Shown here piece by piece: positions 1-11,256 of a stretch of DNA of 64,000 nt. This stretch comes from Paramyrothecium sp. XJ0827 (Eukaryota; Ascomycota; Sordariomycetes; Hypocreales; Stachybotryaceae). Under the pieces are notes generated by a model. It searched no databases and was not told where the DNA came from. It saw only the letters and a program-made list of their open reading frames with translations. A program made the position numbers and the translations under genes. Within the stretch, counting starts at the first letter, position 1. Each line of letters opens with the position of its first letter. Location: positions 3,224,001-3,288,000 of the forward strand of contig JAJFPB010000007.1 of the NCBI GenBank assembly GCA_020881915.1, written 5' to 3'.

Positions 1-1429
1 GGACAAGGGAATCGAACGATGTCGAGTCGAACTGGATGTCGTGTACGTCGTCGATGAAGAACTCCATCCAGCGCTTGTTCTTGAGCGAGTATCCTCTGAC
101 CATGGGGCTTGCCTTGAGCATCTGGTCCTCTGTCAACGGGAACAGCTTGGCTGCTTCTTTCTCAGAAATGTCATGACAGTCATTGCCTTCGTATTTTGCG
201 GCGAACATTCTTGAAAGGTAGACCGCATGATGCGAATTGTTCTTTTCCCAGTTCCCACCATCGATAACAATACGCGAGTTGACCTCTTCGCGGCGGGTCG
301 TGTCTTTGTCCAAGTGGTAGATTGCCATGCCCTTGTAGGCCTTGTAGCGGAAGCCGGCGAGGAGCCTGAATCGTCGGCCACGTTCGATAAGGGTCTTCTT
401 TATGGCCGTCGCATCTGGGTGATACTCCAGCGGATAGCTGGCAAGACTTGTGAAAGGCATCGTGCCGACGAAGTCATTAATCCTCAGACTTGTTTCTGAC
501 CAACCCATCACGTTGCCATCCCACTCCATGAGGTTGCACCTAAGAACATAAACATCGCCACAATTGGTCTTTGCATAGTAGCCCTGTTTGAATTCGAACG
601 CTGTAGCATGTCCGTTCTTTGATGAAACCACCGTGCAGCCAGGCTGGAAGAGCGTCCATGCGTGTCTGAACGAGACAGCCTTGTTACGCAGATAATCCTC
701 GCGGAGCTGGATCAGGTCGCCCAAGTCCTCAGCCAGGATTGTGTACAGAATCTGCAGATGCTCTTTGGCTACGGGATCAACGTTGGAGTCAAAGCGGGCC
801 TTGGAGAATTCGTCCCAGCGATGAACGATGCATTCAAAAGGCGCAGAGAGTGTGAGCTTCCTAAGATCGGTGACGATGCCGGGATAGCCCTTCAGGATCT
901 TGGCAAGGATAGCCTTGAGGTGCGGGGATTGGATGATGATGCTATCAATGACCAGCGGCTTGCTCGAGTCGGCAAACTTGGGCTTCTCTGTGAATCACGT
1001 CAGCTTAGCCACACGGTTTAGGACTCCTGAACCTACTCTTGCGCACTATTACTGCATACTTCTTCGTTTCCTCGTTCTCGGCAGCTTCGTCAACGTCATC
1101 GGGGAGCTTGGAAATCCAGGACTGGTTGCCGTCCTTGTCAATCTTGGCATAGAGTTCCTTGCTATCGGCGACTGAGCCAAACGCTGGCTCCGCCTTTAGA
1201 GGCGGTTTCTCGTAGGCAACATTGCTTGCCTCTGGGGCACTGTCAGCTTGTCCAATTGAACGGAAGAGCGGTTGGTGGTGAACAAACCTGTGTCAGCCGA
1301 GGGTTTGTCTGCGGAGCCGGGTTCCTGCGCGTAGGAAGTTTCCGAGGCAACGTCACTGCCACCAACGAGGACTCCCGACGAATTGTCGTCCTCGTGTTGA
1401 CTGCCTGAAGAGTTGTTTGTGGTCGACAT
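1..1429 (-). CDS. DUF7025-containing AAA+ ATPase, N-terminal part (runs off the left edge)
   Basis: The ATG is at 1427-1429. The reading frame is restored by two introns, at 1232-1287 (56 bp, branch GCTGAC) and 988-1036 (49 bp, branch GCTGAC), giving exons 1288-1429, 1037-1231 and 987 to the window edge, about 441 residues with no stop. The segment contains FRHAWTLFQPG and, later, GYSLKNKRWMEFF. These match the DUF7025 region that precedes the AAA core in a large fungal family. The complete paralogue at 13316-15545 has the equivalent YKTAWTLFPRG and FALKNKKW. The Walker A/B core is expected just beyond position 1 and cannot be seen, so ATP hydrolysis is inferred from the family. The N-terminus is Ser/Asn/Asp-rich and probably disordered. 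The cellular role of these ATPases is largely unknown. Confidence 0.85.
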
Positions 1430-2413
1430 GTTTACACTTGCTCAACAAGGAAGTGCTATTCAAGCACCGGAGCTGCAAACCTGAAAGAAAGGAAGCAAAA
1501 GTCAACTGAGGACTTGAAACAGAGATAAAGAGGACCTCGGACATGACCATGGCCTCTTTTATATTTGGCTTATCTAAAGATTGTTCCAATGTAGGACTAT
1601 TCGCTATGGAGACTCTGCCTTTAGGCTGCAATGCTTGAGCCTCAGTAGATCGCCAACAAACTAGGACCACAAAGGCCGCCGTTTGGGTGATCCTTCAGAC
1701 CCACGTCGTGAATGTTACCAGTCGGAACGTTTTATCGAAGAACCCACCTTGATGCTTGAGCATGCAGGCCTACGTGGGGTTTCCTCATCGCGGCAATCTG
1801 CATAGGCACCAAAACCGAAAGACAACAGTACTGGCTGTGACCAGGCAGACGACTTGTACTATTTCGATGGACCCCTGCGTGGGATCCTTCGCACGGCGGG
1901 TCAAACCGCGGGCTTTCTCGGCGAGGTGGCCGGAACAGTCATGTCTGAAGTGAGGCTGCGGTCCAGGCAACAGACAAGGCACACTTTGAGGGCCGGCAAT
2001 TAAGGACCCTGGATTTTGGTTTAAGATAAGCGTGAGCCACTCGTTTGACAAGCACTGCCACGCCAGGGATTGAAACGCCACCTTGGCCCGCATCAATGTA
2101 CAGCACCTTGATTGCCTAGCAAACCCTGTGCCCAATCCCTCTTAATAGGGAATTTGGGTTGAAATGCAAGTTTTGTTGTTGGATGAATACTCTGTTGCGC
2201 TTGTTGGTGTCGAAAGACAAATCCTGAAATGTTGCGAAATAAAAATCGGCGATCAACTGCCGAGGCCGTAGACTAAGAAACAGTGGCCCTGATTAGGTAG
2301 GTCTTGTTTTGGATGGTAGTCTACAACTTTGGCATAGACGCTACCTTCGGCCTTCAGCTGAACAGCTCTGGCCAATTCATGGCTGCCTTGGAAATGCGAT
2401 GAAAGCTTTAAAC
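1430..2413. other. Intergenic region, divergent promoters
   Basis: This stretch separates the leftward AAA ATPase gene from the rightward ADP-ribosylglycohydrolase gene, so it should hold both promoters. Open frames here (for example 1785-2135, minus strand) have no recognisable domain and no conserved-looking motifs. I see no RNA gene or repeat. Confidence 0.5.
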
Positions 2414-2449
2414 ATGCCTACCGCCACGGTTGCTTTCCCGCTTGGATGA
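2414..2449 (+). promoter_or_regulatory. Upstream ORF (11 codons plus stop)
   Basis: An ATG at 2414 opens an 11-codon frame ending in TGA at 2447-2449, 31 bp before the ATG at 2481 of the ADP-ribosylglycohydrolase gene. If the transcript starts upstream of 2414, this uORF would lower or condition translation of the main frame. The transcript start is unknown, so this is an inference. Confidence 0.35.
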
Positions 2450-2480
2450 CAATTTCAACAGGAAAACAACACCATCAATC

Positions 2481-3815
2481 ATGACCATCGTATCAATATC
2501 TCACGAAGGCAAGGGTCCAATGACCAAAGCCTACATGCACGATCGTGTAATCGGTACCTTATACGGATCAGCGCTGGGCGACGCCATTGGATTGTATACC
2601 GAGTTTCTCTCCGCCGAATTATCTCGTCAAGCGTATCCCTCGGGCTCATTCGCCCTTCACCCAGCATCAGCTGCGACGCCATTCCGGAGGGATAACCATC
2701 GAGTCCCTCATGACCCTGGAGAGTGGACAGACGACACAGACCATGCCATGCTCATCCTGCTGTCGTTTCTTCATCACGACGGCAAAGTACTGAACCCCCA
2801 AGATTTCGCCGAGAGACTGCACTCATGGGTGCACCACGGCCTCCGGGCTTTAAACACGTTACCCCTAGGCCTCGGCCGCACAGTTGGCGCCATTGTGAAG
2901 AGCGAAACCTATCTCGATAGCCCAGAGGGCACTGCGAGATCTCACTGGGCCAACCTCAAATACAAAACTGCTCCGAATGGTAGTCTCATGCGAACTCATC
3001 CACTGGGTCTTATGTGCTTAGACAAGACCATCATCGAGACTTTCCATGTGGCTGCCGACTTCTCTGTCACGACCCATGTGGACCCGAGGTGCATCATATC
3101 ATGTGCTATTGGTACAGCACTTGTTCGTGGTCTCGTTCGGGGAGACATCACCGAAGAGGAGCACATTGACCTCATCGTTGATCAGGCGTGCCAGTGGTGG
3201 ATGGGCTATCGCAAGCAGTGTATGCAAGATGAAAGTAGGCAGGGAGAACCAGATCTTGACATCAAAGAGCTTCTTAACCACACGAGCATCGCCGATTTGA
3301 ATGACTTGTATCTGGATGAATCATATAAGATCGGCTACGTTTATAAGTGTCTTGGGTCTGGAATCCAGTTACTACGCTTAGCGATGCGGCGGATTTCACG
3401 AGGCCCGCACCCTCTCCACCTCCGAGTCACCGCTTTCGAGCCACTCATCACTGACCTCATCATGCAGGGCGGTGACGCTGACACGAATGCTTGTTTCGCC
3501 GGCGCTCTCCTCGGCGCCTATCTCGGCTACACGGCGCTCCCCTCGCAATGGCGGGATGGTCTCAAGCATGGCGAGTGGCTCATGTCCAAGGCTGAAGCTC
3601 TGAGCATTGTCATTGGGGTTCGGGATGGGACATGCAACAGCACGATGAAGAAGGACACGGCTCCGGACGGAGGGCGGGGAGTGTTCACAAAAGAGGAGTT
3701 GGAGGGGAAATGGGCGGGTCTGAAGAGGAGGTTCGACGACCATAATAGGGCCAAGATGGAAGAAGAAGCAGAGAAGAAGAAAAGGCAAGCCGGTTTGTTT
3801 TTTGCTTGGAAGTAA
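2481..3815 (+). CDS. ADP-ribosylglycohydrolase (DraG/ARH family)
   Basis: This is a single-exon gene of 444 aa from the ATG at 2481. The frame is open upstream to 2430 but only from a TTG, and a second in-frame ATG lies at 2520. Family hallmarks are visible: GTLYGSALGDAIG near the N-terminus, the metal-binding WTDDTDHAM about 80 residues further on, and the C-terminal metal-binding GGDADTNACFAGALLG. In this family these Asp/Thr residues hold two Mg ions and the enzymes remove ADP-ribose from proteins or cleave related ADP-ribosyl compounds; the substrate here cannot be told. The last 20 residues are Lys/Glu-rich and probably helical. There is no signal peptide, so it is probably cytosolic or nuclear. 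Confidence 0.93.
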   Translation: MTIVSISHEGKGPMTKAYMHDRVIGTLYGSALGDAIGLYTEFLSAELSRQAYPSGSFALHPASAATPFRRDNHRVPHDPGEWTDDTDHAMLILLSFLHHDGKVLNPQDFAERLHSWVHHGLRALNTLPLGLGRTVGAIVKSETYLDSPEGTARSHWANLKYKTAPNGSLMRTHPLGLMCLDKTIIETFHVAADFSVTTHVDPRCIISCAIGTALVRGLVRGDITEEEHIDLIVDQACQWWMGYRKQCMQDESRQGEPDLDIKELLNHTSIADLNDLYLDESYKIGYVYKCLGSGIQLLRLAMRRISRGPHPLHLRVTAFEPLITDLIMQGGDADTNACFAGALLGAYLGYTALPSQWRDGLKHGEWLMSKAEALSIVIGVRDGTCNSTMKKDTAPDGGRGVFTKEELEGKWAGLKRRFDDHNRAKMEEEAEKKKRQAGLFFAWK

Positions 3816-4239
3816 GCATTACAAGGCAAAGATTCAACACGCCCTTGAGAGATGTGTGTCACGAGTAATTGAGGTTGTCTAATCATAGCCTTCTATAGGA
3901 TGCTAGTCAACCCGTCATCGCTCGTTTGTGGCCTGTAGGCCTGGCCTTGCTGCGCGTCTACATGTCCAGCGTCTTTTCCCATATCAGACTTGGGTTCTCC
4001 TCAATATTCATCCCAGTATAGTGTAGTTTACTCTGAAAAAGTGTGATAAGAAAATTCCGCCAAAGTACTGCCAATAGCTGGTTTCGTCGTTTGCAGTCGT
4101 CAAGTACAAGGAATCCTCTGCCCGCAACGATGATCTTGTATCGCCATCGTAAGTGTCGATGGTCCTTGTAAGGTGGAACCACGGGGTTCCAGGCAGGATG
4201 TTCCCATAAAAGCCCTTGAAATGGGGTTGCCATACCGGC
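3816..4239. other. Intergenic region between convergent genes
   Basis: This stretch holds the 3' flanks of the rightward ADP-ribosylglycohydrolase and the leftward RRM gene. A minus-strand open frame continues through it (4008-4472), but it overlaps the RRM gene in another frame and has no recognisable domain. I read it as 3' UTR. Confidence 0.5.
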
Positions 4240-5766
4240 TTAAATGCCGCGACCTTGGATGCGCTCAGCGGCGATGCCGTACGCCGAAAAAGTTTCTCCG
4301 ACCTCACAAGGGTCTTCGCCAAACTCGACCTTTTCGAAACCGGAGGGCCGATCCTTCTCGAGCGCCATCTTGCCCATCTGCGCCTGGCACCTATAACTTC
4401 CAAATCGGTACTCAACAACCGCACGAGAACCAGTATCGATGAGCACGTTGACTTTGTCAATCTCGAAAACAAACCTGGACTTGAAATAGGCGGTCAGGGC
4501 CTCGGTGTTGACGAGCTTCGAGTCTCCCGTGATGATGAGGACGCGCGACGTATTGCCAGCGGTCGGATGCCCCTCCGACTTGATCCTGTTGTAGTCAACG
4601 CGCACTTTGTACCCTTTGACGACAACGCCCTTGGTGAAGGAGATGCTCAAAAAGAGGCGGGCAGCATCTGGAGTGAAGAAGACGAGCTTCGCGGCTGCGG
4701 TCTGATGGCGGATGTTATCAGCCTTGTTGATGTATGTACACCAAACACGACCGACGTTCCTCACTGCTGCCAGGAGGTCGTGAACTTCCACTTCGGGAGG
4801 CAGGTTTGTTAACCAGAGGCCACAATTCTGCTCGTCCGAGATGTGGTCAGCACTGGCGTTACTCGTGGTATGCATCCCGCAATACCGTATGGAGAACTTG
4901 TTGGGGGAATTGTCCGTCGCTTGGGGAGGCGAAGGCAGGTAGCTGTATCTCTGATGGCCGTCGTTTGCAACTGCCAGCATCGGACGGAAGCCTTCTCTTC
5001 GCGGCGGGTCACCTTTGACGGCAGACCCCGGAGGAGACAGCATAAAAGCCTGCCCATACGCAATTCCCCTGGCATCAGATGCGGGAGTGGGATCCCGTAA
5101 GGTTTGCGATAATTCTCGGGGCTCAACTGTGGTTCCTCGTAGGCCATGGCCTGGATGATCATGTGCGATCCGGCCTGGCATGCTAGTCTCGATAGACGAA
5201 GTTGGACTATGTTGCATGACGTGTTGGCCCGGTCCCAGGAGGACCCTCGAGCTCGACGCAGGATTAGACATCCCGAAAGGAGACGACGTCGAATGGTTTT
5301 CATTCAAACGGCTGGGCAAGGCGTGATCGGTGATTGGCCCTCCAGAGGCCTGGAAGGTTGGACGAGAGACTGCACCGAACTGCCCGTTGGAGAACCCTTG
5401 GTGAGGAACGGACTCGCCAACAACATGGCCTGCCGGGCCGTAGGTCTGATTGTTTCTCAGAGAAGCCTCCGCAGCATTTTGGTTAGACCTGCTAGTGTGA
5501 TTCCCGGCAAACGGGCTCTCCTGCACCTGCTGCGAGGGTGAAGACGAAGAAGGAGTCAGGAACGTGGTGTTCCTCGCGGGAGAGCCATGCAGACTGGGTG
5601 TCAGGAACCCGGTAGATGGAACGTTCCATATCCCAGAAAAGTTGTTCGCTGGTGTTCTAGGACCAGGCGGCCGTATGGGATTTCCGTCGAACCTTTGGTC
5701 TCGCCCATGGGGAGAACCAGCTTGGTTCGATGGGCCGAACCAGTTCATGCTGCGGTCTAGTTCCAT
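4240..5766 (-). CDS. RRM-domain RNA-binding protein
   Basis: This is a single-exon gene of 508 aa with ATG at 5764-5766. The first ~310 residues are low-complexity (Ser, Pro, Asn, Gly, Gln) and probably disordered. An RNA recognition motif follows at about 315-395: CGLWLTNLPPEV fits the RNP2 strand, and AAAKLVFF sits where the RNP1 strand is expected, though without the classical aromatic pattern. A second, weaker RRM-like unit spans about 403-480, starting at SRVLIITG. The layout (long disordered N-terminus, degenerate RRM pair) recurs in Pezizomycotina proteins annotated only as RRM-containing. RNA targets are unknown. The C-terminal EFGEDPCE segment carries no recognisable domain. Confidence 0.85.
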   Translation of the reverse strand: MELDRSMNWFGPSNQAGSPHGRDQRFDGNPIRPPGPRTPANNFSGIWNVPSTGFLTPSLHGSPARNTTFLTPSSSSPSQQVQESPFAGNHTSRSNQNAAEASLRNNQTYGPAGHVVGESVPHQGFSNGQFGAVSRPTFQASGGPITDHALPSRLNENHSTSSPFGMSNPASSSRVLLGPGQHVMQHSPTSSIETSMPGRIAHDHPGHGLRGTTVEPRELSQTLRDPTPASDARGIAYGQAFMLSPPGSAVKGDPPRREGFRPMLAVANDGHQRYSYLPSPPQATDNSPNKFSIRYCGMHTTSNASADHISDEQNCGLWLTNLPPEVEVHDLLAAVRNVGRVWCTYINKADNIRHQTAAAKLVFFTPDAARLFLSISFTKGVVVKGYKVRVDYNRIKSEGHPTAGNTSRVLIITGDSKLVNTEALTAYFKSRFVFEIDKVNVLIDTGSRAVVEYRFGSYRCQAQMGKMALEKDRPSGFEKVEFGEDPCEVGETFSAYGIAAERIQGRGI

Positions 5767-7896
5767 GGCTGATGGACGCGTTTTCAGGTTGGCTTTGTCC
5801 CCCGCTTGCTTGTACGGGTGAGTTGATGCTTTTCAAAGGCAGTGAAAGTCAAACGAGGGTTGAAAAGTTGTTGTTGTCTTGGAGATGGAAGCGCTCGGCG
5901 GTCACGCGTGTAAGTCCGGGTGACCATGTGAACGCCGTCGTTGCTGAACAGAGGATTCGACTAGCAGCAGAAGTCGAAATCTCATGAAATACGTTTCCTG
6001 CAACTGGAAAGTGAGAGCACGGTGTTCCCCATTCACTGAGATGTGGTTTTACTTCGCAGAGAGGGTGCAGACGTTGGCGGCCGTGTCGCCGGGCCCGTTC
6101 CCGGGTAGACCTTCATGCAGGCAAGAATTTCCTGCAGGTATCCGGACCACGTCGATCCCATAGTCTCATCGTTCCAAATAAGATTAATTTTTTGTTGAAC
6201 CATCTTGAGATTGGGATGTTTCCTCCGTCGCTCTCGCTTGAAAATGCATTCGCGCTGCAGAGAGCGTTGGCCCTGTTGCAGCTGATACGATGCAAGGAGT
6301 GGCTTCAAGACTTTAGCCTCAATGATTGTGCTACATGCAAGAGATGGGCTTGAGGTTCCCTGTCGGCATGCGGGCAAGTGAGATTAGTGCCGCATCAGCG
6401 GGTAGATTTGTCAACAGCAAGCTTTGTGCAGAAGCGGTCTCTTGTCAGAGTCACTGAAGCCAGCAACGCTGACAGTAATTGGGTGCAACTGGGCAAACAG
6501 AAGTCGACCGAAACACGGGATATTGCAGGGTGCAGGATATGGGATGAGAACGGAATGGAACAGTTACACTGGGCTTTCATCCTGACCCATGCCTCGCGGA
6601 AAGCCCAGGTACCCTAGACATCTGATAGTTACACCTTCGCGCGCGTGGATGCAGACTCAACGGCAGTCGAATTTGTCAAATCTTTGTGTGACGACTACGA
6701 ATCAATTAGACAGTCTTGAACTGGTCGAGGGTAACACAGATGGACGAGTTTCCCTGCCACCATGGGGGCTGCGGTAAGGATGGCAAGGCTCCAACGGTCT
6801 TGCGTGACATCAGTCGCAACCCGTCAGAAGTCTCAAACTATTAGGCATGCAGTCTATCTAGCGATTCACTCGGCCCTGAGCGCAACATGCACGCGGAGCA
6901 GCAAGATTGAAGGACGTGCCTATCGCCGCGTCATTTGCTCTCGTTGCAGTGGTTTAGCGATGAAACATGGATTCGCCAGGACCACGTTGTCAGAAGTGCT
7001 CATCTATCGTTTTGCAGAATGATCCTTGATTGACAGCACGAAGCCGCAAACGGCACGTTTGTATCCAGGGGAAATAAGAAGGATTCCAGAACGGAGTGCT
7101 TCAACCGCTATCCGAGTAGATCCCGAGTTTGTCTGATGTCGCCGAGCTAGGGGCAGGGTGCCTTGCGAAATCCAGTCTCTTTGTCCCAACTCCGTTTCAG
7201 ATGGCAAGAAACTTCGCGCGACCAGCAAAAACTGCCGCCTGCTGAGTGGAGAGGGACAGAGAGGGCTCGCGTTCCAGATCGCCGGATTGGGGCGCCCTAA
7301 CGATCGAGCTGCCAAGTGCGGGTTCGAGCTACGTCGGTTGACGACAACTAACTATCCTTGGGTCCACGTTACGTCGTTGAGCAGTTTGATAAAAAAATAT
7401 TAATGGACGAGGCCGGCTTGCTCAAACGCGGAGGCGCCTCAGACGCCCCTGGTCTCAGCTTCAGATAGCGGACGCCGATTGGCCCAGCCAAGGCCGGACC
7501 CCTGCTCAAACTCTCCAGAAGCTAATCTGAAGCTTCAGATGTATGATCCACAGCTTCACTTCCCCTTCGCTAGCAACTCGCTGCTCGCCAGCCCTGCCGA
7601 AGTTGGGGCCGGGGAGGGGGGGGGCCTAACGAAACCAGGTAGGGACAAGCGAGAAATCTCTTGGCGCTGCATGGCGATGTGCGGCTCTCATGGGACGAAG
7701 AGCGTGGAAAAGCTGGGCGCATATCCGACACGCGCCGGCGCCGTGCGAGATCCGCTCATGTGAAGTTGGTTCTCGGTTTCATCTGCAAGGAGCCTCAAGG
7801 ATTTTGCCTCGACGAAGCAGCCCCCACGCTCCGTCCGAACATGAGCAGTCCTCGTGGGGTCTCTGGTGCCCGGGCCGAAGAGCCAGGCCATCTGGG
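5767..7896. other. Long intergenic region without a supportable gene
   Basis: About 2.1 kb separates the divergent RRM gene and the secreted-protein gene. No open frame has a recognisable domain. A short poly-G run near 7615-7624 and an AT-rich patch near 7387-7402 are the only compositional features. It presumably holds both promoters. Confidence 0.5.
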
Positions 7897-7902
7897 TATA
7901 TA
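7897..7902 (+). promoter_or_regulatory. TATA box of the secreted Ala/Pro-rich protein gene
   Basis: TATATA lies 265 bp upstream of the ATG at 8167. It is followed by a C/T-rich stretch (about 7915-8110), a common layout for highly expressed fungal genes with long pyrimidine-rich leaders. Confidence 0.5.
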
Positions 7903-8166
7903 GAGAAGCATCTTCTCCCCTTCAGAGTCTTGGGATGAACAGCAGGCTTCCTCGGTTTCATCCCATTCTCATTCATTCTCGCCACTGCGTGGTTTTGCTT
8001 TTCTTTCGCCATTCCTTGACGAGTTCTGCGAACTCTTTCGTTCTTTGGTGTCTTGATACCCTCACTTTTGCTTCTACTCTACATTCCTTTTCACTGCCTG
8101 GCCGGTCCTGCTGTTAGTGAACATTCTTTTTTGACTAATACCCAACCGACACCTCGTCCAGCCAAG

Positions 8167-10088
8167 ATGAAGTTCTCTTCCGCCACCGTTCTTGCCGCCT
8201 CCCTCGGCCTGGCTACCGCGACTCCCGCCCGCAACAGCCGGCGCTTCGGGTTCCGTGAGGGTGGACACTCTTCCATCCACAAGCGTCAGGTTCCCCAGGA
8301 GCACTCGCACGACTTCGTGCTCACCATCACGCGCAACCTGCTGAACCTGGACAACCCCAAGGGCATCGTCGACCCCGTTTTCGGCCTGCTTGGCAATGCC
8401 GCCGCTGCCGATGGCGCGGGCACGGTCACCAACCTCGACTGTCTCAAGCAGGAGACTGCCGACCAGGCCTTCACCAATGCCAAGGCCGCCAACGACATCG
8501 GTGGAATGGCTGCCGCACTGCTCTTCCAAGCCATCGAGAGGAACACTCAGGGCGTCGGCACCAAGAGCGTCCTCTGCACGGAGACGGCCGTGAACCCGGA
8601 AGTTGCTGCTCTGACGCAGCACCAGGATGCCGCCGGCGAAGGCGCCCAGGCCCTCAACAAGGCCATTACCCTTGAGCTTGCCCGCCAGCTTGCTGCCTTT
8701 GGCGCTGATCCCCAGCTTGCTCTTCTCAGCGGCACCTTTGCCCCCGGTGATGTATGGACCACACAGCTTGCCTTTTGAACCCATCACTAACACAAAAACA
8801 GGTCAACGATCCCACCGGTGCTGGCAACTCATGTGATCAGGAAGAGCCCGATCTCGGCTGCATCTTCTCCCAAGGTCTCCTTGTTCTGGATGCCAGCCAG
8901 GAGGAGATTGCCGAGGCCGTCAAGGACGTAGCCCAGACGTTTACAGGTACTGGCGGGCTCATTGCCACTGAGCTCGTTGACCTGAACACGTTCTCGACTG
9001 CCGTTGTCACCGAGGTTGTTGATCTCGCGACCGTCATCAATGGCGGTGCTGGCGGTGCTGGCGAAGCTGACGCTGGTGCCGGTGCCACACCTACACCTGC
9101 GCCAACGCCCGCTCCTACACCCGCCCCTACTCCTGCCCCTACTCCCGCGCCCATTGCTACTCCTGGCCAGGATGAGTGCGTCGTCCCGCCTCCCGCACCC
9201 CCTTCTGGCTGTTCTATCGTTACAACTACCATTGTGACCGGCGCCGAGTCTACTCTTGTAACTTCCATCACTCCTGTCGTCACTGGTGCCCCTGATGCTG
9301 GAGCTGGTGCTGGTGCCGGAGAAGGTGCCGGAGCAGATGCCGGAGCTGAGGCCCCCGCTCCCGCCCCCGCCGCCGGCAACCTTCAGCAGTTCACCGGTAC
9401 TCTCGGCGGTCCCGCTCCCCCCGTTGAGTCCGGCGCTGGCGACCGTCCCTTCATTGTCAACGGCAACTCCTTCCCCGCCATCGGCCCCGCCCTGGTCCGC
9501 TCGTGCGACATCCAGAACAACGCGTGCTTCAACGCCGTCAACTCTGGTCAGCTCGATATCGAGACTTCCGAGTGCTCGACCCAGCTCACCGCCTGCAAGG
9601 CCGCCGCCAGCGGCAGCGCTCTCCGCAGACGCCAGGCCACCGGCGCTTTCGGCAGCTGCTCGGACCCGACCATCGTCTTCACGGACGACCTTGCCGACCG
9701 CCAGGAGGCTGCCTTCAAGCCCAACAACGAGGCCGACTTCAACCACGGCTCCGCCCAGAAGATCGGCATCATCGCTAGCTTCATTTGCCAGCGCCTCGCC
9801 GACTCGTGCAAGGCCGACGCCTCTGTGGTCGCCGACTGTGCCAGCGCCCAGGCTGAGGCCGTCGCCGCTACGCAAGATCAGACTGCTGCCGACATTTTCA
9901 ATGCCGCCCTCGTGGGCAGCGGTGCCAGCAATGGTGGCGCACAGGCGCCTCCCACGGGTCCTGCCGACCAGGCCCCTGTGGAGCAGCCGGCCCAGGACCC
10001 CAACGTCACAGCTCCTCCGGCCGCTGTCACACCAGCTCCTTCTGCAGGTGCGGGTGTCGTCGTCACGACTGTTACGGTATGCCAGTGA
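8167..10088 (+). CDS. Secreted, Kex2-site-containing Ala/Pro-rich protein (family often mislabelled 'ribosomal protein S17')
   Basis: Two exons, 8167-8751 and 8802-10088, join across a 50-bp intron (branch CACTAAC) to give 623 aa. Residues 1-19 form a signal peptide ending ATA. A Kex2-type Lys-Arg lies at 39-40 and a second basic site, Arg-Arg-Arg-Gln, at about 470-473. The N-terminal unit (residues ~45-190) carries the pattern NLDNPKGIVDPVFGLLGNAAA known from many secreted fungal proteins historically labelled ribosomal protein s17, although nothing ribosomal is visible. The middle has a Pro-Thr-Ala-Pro tandem repeat (about 9090-9150) and Gly/Ala/Asp-rich linkers. The C-terminal unit has paired Cys residues and ends VVVTTVTVCQ. 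It is probably an extracellular or cell-wall protein of unknown function. An ATG upstream at 8053 is in a frame joined to this one, but the signal peptide fixes the start at 8167. Confidence 0.88.
9090..9150 (+). repeat. Coding Pro-Thr-Ala-Pro tandem repeat
   Basis: Five or so copies of a 12-nt unit encode repeated Pro-Thr-Pro-Ala within the secreted protein gene. Such repeats are prone to length change by slippage and usually form an extended, O-glycosylated spacer. Confidence 0.75.
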
Positions 10089-11256
10089 AGGATTGATGCA
10101 TGAGCATGTAACTTCCGAAGAGATGTCTTGATAGAGAGTGTGATGACCTTAATGATTATGAGAGTTTTCTATCTATCTTTGGATTTCAATAACTTTGTGT
10201 CTCCTTAGGATTTTAGATCCGTTAGATGATGTTCTCCATGCAATTAAGAGTTTGGATGTGTTCAAACGTAAGAACCCGGGAATGCCTTGAAGAGCTATTC
10301 TCCTGGAGTGAAACACGGATCACGATCTTGTGCAGTCGGATTCCTGAAGGCTCTACCAATCGTCCCAGTCGGGGTTCGCTTGAGGCACTGGACGCTGCGC
10401 TCATGCAAGGTGACTTATCTGACGCATGAATCACCACTTACGCGCCGTAAAACTACACCGCTATAGCCACCATACATTCACCCAGGATTTTGACTCCCTT
10501 GGATGTGTTCGATATCGGCCTTCACTAAATTCTTACCGATCGACGCTTGCGATCCTTCTGTATGCCTTCATTTGTCAAATCTGCGCTCAGAGGGCCACAA
10601 TTTTGCGACCCTTTCCACTCAGAACAAGCAAACCAGTTTCAGGAAACTGCGGACTCATGGAACACTTTAGTACGAATCTGGACTGTCGGCGCTCATGCTA
10701 AGCTGTGGAATGTGAAAATGGCGAAAAGCGAGGAGGAGCAGCGAATCGCAAAACATCCAGGGATGGGCTGTGGCAGCAAAGAACTGGGGCCGGCAAAAAG
10801 GATCAATTGCTGAAGTCCCGTGGGATGCAGATGTCTGCGCAAGCGAAAGTTAACCGAGCCCGATACTGTGGGGTGTTAAGCTCATTCTGTCCGGCATTGT
10901 CTCCTCTCTTACGGCCGCGTCCCCTCTTTTACGGCCGTTATGTGGAAACAAGAATTCCGTTGTCAACCGGACTTGCCGAATGCGGTGAGACTGCGCAGAT
11001 AGGATCAAGATCTCGACTCTTCTGGTTAGCAGGAATTAATATTTGTGGTTCATTGCTGACAGTTGATTTGCTTCGACATGCCAATATGTTTGTGAGGTGC
11101 AACTATAAAAGTTGGGCTGGATCACAGGACACGTCAAAAGGTTGAGCCAGGAAGACGGTGTTACCCTCCTCTGCAAGCCTTTAAAATTGACTCCGGGTAG
11201 AAGACTTCAGGTTAGCAATCAAGGAGCTGTACTTTGGGTCACTTCACTGTCCCAGC
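10089..11256. other. Intergenic region with a duplicated short motif
   Basis: No gene is supportable; the longest frame (10705-11145) has no domain. At about 10901-10940 the motif CTCTYTTACGGCCG occurs twice in direct orientation, about 20 bp apart and 320 bp upstream of the alpha/beta hydrolase ATG. It could be a paired transcription-factor site. Confidence 0.4.

Noticed and set aside
2430..2480. N-terminal extension of the ADP-ribosylglycohydrolase
   Set aside because: The extension begins with TTG, not ATG; ATG 2481 is the first usable start in frame.
4008..4472. 154-codon minus-strand frame overlapping the end of the RRM gene
   Set aside because: It overlaps the RRM coding region in another frame and continues into the 3' flank; no domain is visible.
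8074..9875. Long minus-strand frames opposite the secreted protein gene
   Set aside because: They mirror the strong GC3 codon bias of the real plus-strand gene, which has a signal peptide and a proper intron.
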